64,000 bases of DNA from Sphingomonas sp. S1-29 (GTDB lineage Bacteria; Pseudomonadota; Alphaproteobacteria; Sphingomonadales; Sphingomonadaceae): assembly GCF_026167545.1 (NCBI RefSeq), contig NZ_CP110678.1, positions 2,229,501-2,293,500 on the forward strand. The letters run 5' to 3'. Of this stretch, positions 60,456 to 64,000 are shown in pieces. The position numbers and the translations under genes were made by a program. Every line of letters starts with the position of its first letter. Positions within the stretch are counted from its first letter, which is position 1. The notes under the pieces were generated by a model that saw only the letters and a program-made list of their open reading frames with translations, ran no database searches and had not been told where the DNA came from.

Positions 60456-61379
60456 TCAGGCGTTCGCGGCGCGAGTGAGGTTGAGGAACACGTCCTCGAG
60501 ATCGGCTTCCTTGGTCGAGACATCGACCACGCCGAGGCCACTGCCCGCGATCGCGGCGAGCACTTCGCCCGCATTCACCTGATCCTTGCGATAGGTGATC
60601 GCGAGCACCCGGTCGCCGATCAACTCGATCTTCTGGAAGCACGCGGCGCTCGGCGCAGCGGCGACGTCGCGGTCGACCGTCACGATCACCTGTTTCTCCT
60701 GCGCCATGCCGACCAATGCGCGGGTGGGTTCGTTGGCGATCAGCCGGCCGTGGTTGATGATCGCGATGCGGTCGCAAAGCTGTTCGGCTTCCTCGAGATA
60801 ATGCGTCGTCAGCACCACGGTGACGCCCTGATCGTTGAGGTGGCGGACATAGGCCCATAGCTGTTGGCGAAGCTCGATATCGACGCCCGCGGTGGGTTCG
60901 TCGAGCACCAGCACGGGGGGCGAATGCACCATCGCCTTGGCGACCATCAGCCGCCGCTTCATGCCCCCTGACAGCGTGCGGGCATAGGCATTCGCCTTGT
61001 CCTCGAGCGCCATCGCGCGCAGCAATTCCATCGTCCGGCGATCGGCCTTCTTCACGCCATAGAGGCCGGCGGCGATGTCGAGCGTTTCGGCAGGGCTGAA
61101 AAAGGGATCGAAGGTGATCTCCTGATTGACGATGCCGATCGACGCCTTGGCGTTGCGCGGATGCGCATCGATGTCGAAGCCCCAGATTGAGGCGGTACCC
61201 GCGGTCTTGTTAACGAGGCCAGCCAGGATGTTGATCAGCGTCGACTTGCCCGCGCCATTGGGGCCGAGCAGCCCGAAAATCTGCCCGCGCGGCACGACGA
61301 ACGAGACGTCGTCGAGCGCCTGCTTGCCCCCGGCATAGGTTTTGGAGAGGTGCTCGATCGCGATGGCGGCTTCGGTCAT
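60456..61379 (-). CDS. ABC transporter ATP-binding protein (DrrA/CcmA-type)
   Basis: A 307-residue ATPase. Walker A is G-P-N-G-A-G-K-S-T at 39-47, the signature is L-S-G-G-M-K-R-R, and Walker B is [11 protein letters not shown]. The C-terminal ~90 residues match the DrrA-like extension of multidrug and polysaccharide exporters. No permease gene lies beside it in the window, so its partner is elsewhere or absent. It is divergent from the zinc-finger gene with a family B repeat between. Confidence 0.9.
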   Translation of the reverse strand: MTEAAIAIEHLSKTYAGGKQALDDVSFVVPRGQIFGLLGPNGAGKSTLINILAGLVNKTAGTASIWGFDIDAHPRNAKASIGIVNQEITFDPFFSPAETLDIAAGLYGVKKADRRTMELLRAMALEDKANAYARTLSGGMKRRLMVAKAMVHSPPVLVLDEPTAGVDIELRQQLWAYVRHLNDQGVTVVLTTHYLEEAEQLCDRIAIINHGRLIANEPTRALVGMAQEKQVIVTVDRDVAAAPSAACFQKIELIGDRVLAITYRKDQVNAGEVLAAIAGSGLGVVDVSTKEADLEDVFLNLTRAANA

Positions 61380-61420
61380 GCCGCGGGGATAGGCGGCTGC
61401 CGGGGGGGCGGCAAGGTGAA

Positions 61421-61498
61421 CCGTTCGTTTCGAGCGAAGTCGAGAAACGGTGGCTGGGTGCGCTGGGCTGGTTTCTCGACTTCGCTCGAAACGAACGG
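61421..61498. repeat. Family B inverted repeat
   Basis: Arms CCGTTCGTTTCGAGCGAAGT and TTCGCTCGAAACGAACGG with an inner GAGAAAC/GTTTCTC pair and a ~28-base centre. It lies between the divergent ABC ATPase and zinc-finger genes, where a terminator role is less likely. It matches the copy at 30528. Confidence 0.88.
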
Positions 61499-61555
61499 GG
61501 GGGTAGGTTATCTGGCCGATTGCAGTCGTTCTCGCCCCCTGCTACCCGCGCAGCC

Positions 61556-61783
61556 ATGATCCCGCCGCCCGAAATCATCCGCGTCACCACCCCGCGCGTC
61601 GCCTGCGACGGCGCGGGCGAGATCGCGTCCGCGCTTGGCCACCCGCGCGTGTGGCTGCAGATCGACGATACCGGTTATGTCGATTGCGGCTATTGCGACC
61701 GCCGTTTCGTCCTGACCGGCGGGCCTGCCGACGGCGCCGACCAGAGCCAGCTTCGCGATCACGGGGATGGTGCGGGCCGCTGA
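61556..61783 (+). CDS. Zinc-finger domain protein (NDUFS6-like)
   Basis: A 75-residue protein with the zf-CHCC motif: C17, H29, C44 and C47 (C-x11-H-x14-C-x-x-C). It is the bacterial counterpart of the complex I subunit NDUFS6/NUMM, often annotated as a zinc-finger protein, and occurs widely in alphaproteobacteria. Which complex it joins here is inferred. tldD begins 18 bases after its stop. Confidence 0.83.
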   Translation: MIPPPEIIRVTTPRVACDGAGEIASALGHPRVWLQIDDTGYVDCGYCDRRFVLTGGPADGADQSQLRDHGDGAGR

Positions 61784-61801
61784 GGCACCTATATCGTTCG
61801 C

Positions 61802-63229
61802 ATGACCGATATGACCGATCCCCGCGCGTTCCTGTATGGCGACGCGCTCGACCCCGACATGGCGCTCACCCTGACCCGCGAGGCATTGTCCGCCGCCGAG
61901 GATGGCGAACTCTATCTGCAATATCGCAAGAACGAGGCGTTCGGATTCGATGACGGGCGGCTGAAGACCGCGTCGTACAGCACCGATGGCGGCTTCGGGC
62001 TGCGCGCGGTGGCGGGCGAGGCGACCGCGTTCGCGCAAGGCAACAGCCTGTCGGTCGATGCGATCCGCCGCGCCGCGCAGACGATGGCGCTGATCGATCC
62101 GGCCACCCAGGCCAAGGCGCCGCCACCGCGCGGCAACAACCGCCACCTCTATACCGCCGCCGATCCGCTCGACGCGGTGCCCTTTGCCGACAAGGTAGCG
62201 TTGTGCCAGGCGATCGACGCCGCGGCGCGCGCGCGTGATCCGCGAATCGTCCAGGCATCGGTCAGTCTGCTGGGGTCGTGGAGCGTGGTCGAGATCGTTC
62301 GCCCCGATGGCTTTGTCGCGACCGATGTGCGGCCGCTGGTGCGGCTCAACATTTCGGTGGTGGTCGAGAAGAACGGCCGGCGCGAGACCGGCAGCTTCGG
62401 CATCGGCGGGCGCGAGCTGTACGATCGGGTGATGCACCCCGACACCTGGAACCGCGCGATCGACAGCGCGCTGGCGCAGGCGCTGGTGAACCTCGAATCG
62501 ATCGCCGCGCCGGCGGGCGAGATGCCGGTGCTGCTGGGGCCGGGCTGGTGCGGGATCCTGCTGCACGAGGCGATCGGCCACGGGCTCGAGGGCGATTTCA
62601 ACCGCAAGGGTACGTCGGCGTTTTCGGGGCGGATCGGCGAGCGCGTCGCGGCGCCCGGCGTGACCGTGGTCGATGACGGGTCACTGGGCGAACGGCGAGG
62701 GTCGCTGTCGATCGATGACGAGGGCACGCCGACGCAGGAGAATATCCTGATCGAGGACGGCATCCTGAAGGGCTATATCCACGACCGGCTGAACGCGCGG
62801 CTGATGGGGGTCGCGCCGACGGGCAATGGCCGCCGCGAAAGCTTCGCGCATGCGCCGATGCCGCGGATGACCAACACCTTCATGCGCGGCGGGCGCGACG
62901 ACCCCGCCGAGATGATGACGCGGGTGAAGCGCGGCATCTATGCCAAGAGCTTCGGCGGCGGGCAGGTCGACATCGTATCGGGTAAGTTCGTGTTCAGCTG
63001 CACCGAGGCGTATATGATCGAGGACGGCAAATTGGGCGCGCCGATCAAGGGCGCGACGCTGATCGGCGACGGTCCGAGCGTGCTGACGCGGGTGAGCGGG
63101 ATCGGCAACGACTTCGCGCTCGACGAGGGCGTCGGCATGTGCGGCAAGGGCGGGCAAAGCGTGCCCGCGGGCGTGGGGCAGCCGTCGCTGCTGGTCGATG
63201 CGCTGACGGTGGGCGGGACCGCGGTTTGA
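61802..63229 (+). CDS. tldD: Metalloprotease TldD
   Basis: A 475-residue TldD protein. The zinc motif is H255-E-A-I-G-H260 with D-F-N-R-K-G-T following, as in E. coli TldD. It pairs with TldE (PmbA, not in the window) to digest unfolded peptides; in E. coli the pair is needed for microcin B17 maturation and is implicated in CcdA degradation. It ends 4 bases from the convergent ccdB stop. The direct meeting with ccdAB is therefore of interest. Confidence 0.95.
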   Translation: MTDMTDPRAFLYGDALDPDMALTLTREALSAAEDGELYLQYRKNEAFGFDDGRLKTASYSTDGGFGLRAVAGEATAFAQGNSLSVDAIRRAAQTMALIDPATQAKAPPPRGNNRHLYTAADPLDAVPFADKVALCQAIDAAARARDPRIVQASVSLLGSWSVVEIVRPDGFVATDVRPLVRLNISVVVEKNGRRETGSFGIGGRELYDRVMHPDTWNRAIDSALAQALVNLESIAAPAGEMPVLLGPGWCGILLHEAIGHGLEGDFNRKGTSAFSGRIGERVAAPGVTVVDDGSLGERRGSLSIDDEGTPTQENILIEDGILKGYIHDRLNARLMGVAPTGNGRRESFAHAPMPRMTNTFMRGGRDDPAEMMTRVKRGIYAKSFGGGQVDIVSGKFVFSCTEAYMIEDGKLGAPIKGATLIGDGPSVLTRVSGIGNDFALDEGVGMCGKGGQSVPAGVGQPSLLVDALTVGGTAV

Positions 63230-63233
63230 GGGC

Positions 63234-63530
63234 TTAGTAGCCCGAGATCAACATATCGAGCGCGGCGATGACGACAAAATGCTCGTTTCCCAGCGATCCG
63301 ACCAAATTGGTAAGGTCGCGGGTTGGCATCGTTGCTGCGAACTGGGTGACCATCATGTGCGGCTCGCCAGCGATGTCAAATACCGGGTTCAACCGGGCAG
63401 CCGGTTTTGGCGCGTCCGCCAGCGGGACGAGCGGTACGATGAACCGCGTGGTGAGATAATCGAGTTCCTCGGACTGGCAATCCAAGACGCGCAGGCCGTC
63501 GCTCAGCTCGAAAACATCGAGACGCGCCAT
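63234..63530 (-). CDS. ccdB: CcdB family toxin
   Basis: A 98-residue protein matching CcdB: a start M-A-R-L-D-V-F near 1-7, V-L-D-C-Q-S near 19, the V-P-L-V-P segment near 36, then P-V-F-D-I-A-G near 52 and an end with L-D-M-L-I-S-G. F plasmid CcdB poisons DNA gyrase by trapping the cleavage complex. Here target specificity is inferred from family. Its start overlaps the ccdA stop (TGATG). Confidence 0.88.
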   Translation of the reverse strand: MARLDVFELSDGLRVLDCQSEELDYLTTRFIVPLVPLADAPKPAARLNPVFDIAGEPHMMVTQFAATMPTRDLTNLVGSLGNEHFVVIAALDMLISGY

Positions 63531-63775
63531 CAGAACATGCGGTATTTCGCGAGCGGAAGCCCGTGCTTCTCGACCCATTCGTTCGAGGATTGCAGCGCCT
63601 CGAAGTTTTCCTCGACCCATCGCCGCTTGCGCTCGCTAGCGACCGATTGTTTCAGCGCGGTCTCGCATGCTTGTGACAGGTTGATGCCGAGCGCTCTCGC
63701 GTCGGCAAGCACCAGCTCGTCGATCGAAAGATTGACCGGCTTTCGCTTGCCAGTTGCGATGCGCTCATGTTTCAT
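63530..63775 (-). CDS. ccdA: CcdA family antitoxin
   Basis: An 81-residue antitoxin with an N-terminal ribbon-helix-helix DNA-binding region (R-K-P-V-N-L-S-I-D near 12-20) and an acidic, W-V-E-E-N-F C-terminal region that would wrap CcdB. It is upstream of ccdB and overlaps it by one base, the normal antitoxin-first order. The start may be ATG 63775 or ATG 63781 (two residues longer). It probably represses its own promoter. Confidence 0.87.
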   Translation of the reverse strand: MKHERIATGKRKPVNLSIDELVLADARALGINLSQACETALKQSVASERKRRWVEENFEALQSSNEWVEKHGLPLAKYRMF

Positions 63776-63826
63776 GCGCATAAGATATGCGTGATTTCTA
63801 TATCGGTCAATCGTAGGGAATAGTTC

Positions 63827-64000
63827 ATGGCACTTGCCGAAGTTGGACGCTTCAACCGGATCGAAGCGCATATCCTGATCGGGCGGCTCGAATCGGAAGG
63901 CATTCCCGCCATCAGCTTCGACGGCGAGATGAGTCTAGGCGAGGGAAGCGCGCTCCTAATTCCGGTGCGGGTGATGGTCGACGAGGACGACCTGGCCGAA
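63827..64000 (+). CDS. DUF2007-family protein, N-terminal part
   Basis: An open frame of 58 codons from ATG 63827 to the window end. It starts M-A-L-A-E-V-G-R-F and continues with A-H-I-L-I-G-R-L-E-S-E-G-I-P-A, which resembles the start of the DUF2007 'putative signal transducing protein' family. An AGGGA site lies 11 bases upstream. The rest lies outside the window. It is divergent from ccdA. Confidence 0.75.
   Translation, partial: MALAEVGRFNRIEAHILIGRLESEGIPAISFDGEMSLGEGSALLIPVRVMVDEDDLAE

Overview
The window is high-GC chromosomal DNA from an alphaproteobacterium. It is most likely a sphingomonad (Sphingomonas or a close relative). This is inferred from the zeaxanthin-type carotenoid genes (crtY, crtI, crtB), a class I lysyl-tRNA synthetase, the rpmF-plsX-fabH-ihfA-merR block, very high GC in most genes, and dispersed palindromes of the kind common in this group. 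Almost every gene is a housekeeping or core metabolic gene. There is no rRNA, CRISPR array, prophage or recognisable insertion sequence. One tRNA gene (tRNA-Gly, GCC) is present.

Layout. 0-9 kb: end of a LysR regulator, cyclophilin, MgtE Mg2+ transporter, DUF1489 plus DinB, CsbD-like protein, MsrA, a 48-residue membrane peptide, aspartate aminotransferase, a fused PabB-PabC and a metallo-beta-lactamase-fold hydrolase. 9-15 kb: MAPEG protein, rpmF-plsX-fabH-ihfA-merR, an ABC1 kinase and a SixA-like phosphatase. 15-23 kb: a DinG/XPD-type helicase, a bestrophin-like channel, class I LysRS and a pair of bacterial PH-domain membrane proteins. 22.7-27.5 kb: the carotenoid cluster crtY-crtI-LOG-crtB, punctuated by three copies of one long palindrome. 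27.5-34 kb: a DEAD-box helicase, a YhiN-like flavoprotein, the cnoX-LON-Trm112 operon, tRNA-Gly and a ferredoxin reductase. 34-40 kb: DUF72, glutaminase, a low-GC orphan gene, and a CaiB-GNAT-glutaryl-CoA dehydrogenase group. 40-47 kb: hemC-hemD-hemX-like facing tsaD-gpsA, an SdhE/SDHAF4-type factor, a frameshifted htpX, and rsmB. 47-54 kb: rpe-heparinase, purH, a polysaccharide flippase and a cation/proton antiporter. 54-64 kb: polA, a class A beta-lactamase-like lipoprotein, nadB, an orphan ABC ATPase, a zinc-finger protein, tldD, a ccdAB toxin-antitoxin pair and the start of a DUF2007 protein.

How the genes work together. Lipid supply (plsX, fabH, gpsA), tetrapyrrole synthesis (hemC, hemD), folate (pabBC), NAD (nadB), purines (purH) and translation (lysS, rpmF, tsaD, rsmB, tRNA-Gly) are core functions. 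The crt cluster would convert geranylgeranyl diphosphate to beta-carotene through CrtB, CrtI and CrtY. The most notable arrangements are tldD lying tail to tail with ccdAB, since TldD/TldE are implicated in CcdA turnover in E. coli, and four families of long intergenic palindromes, most of them at gene 3' ends. Two others are a probable one-base deletion in htpX and a single gene of distinctly lower GC at 35.9-36.8 kb.
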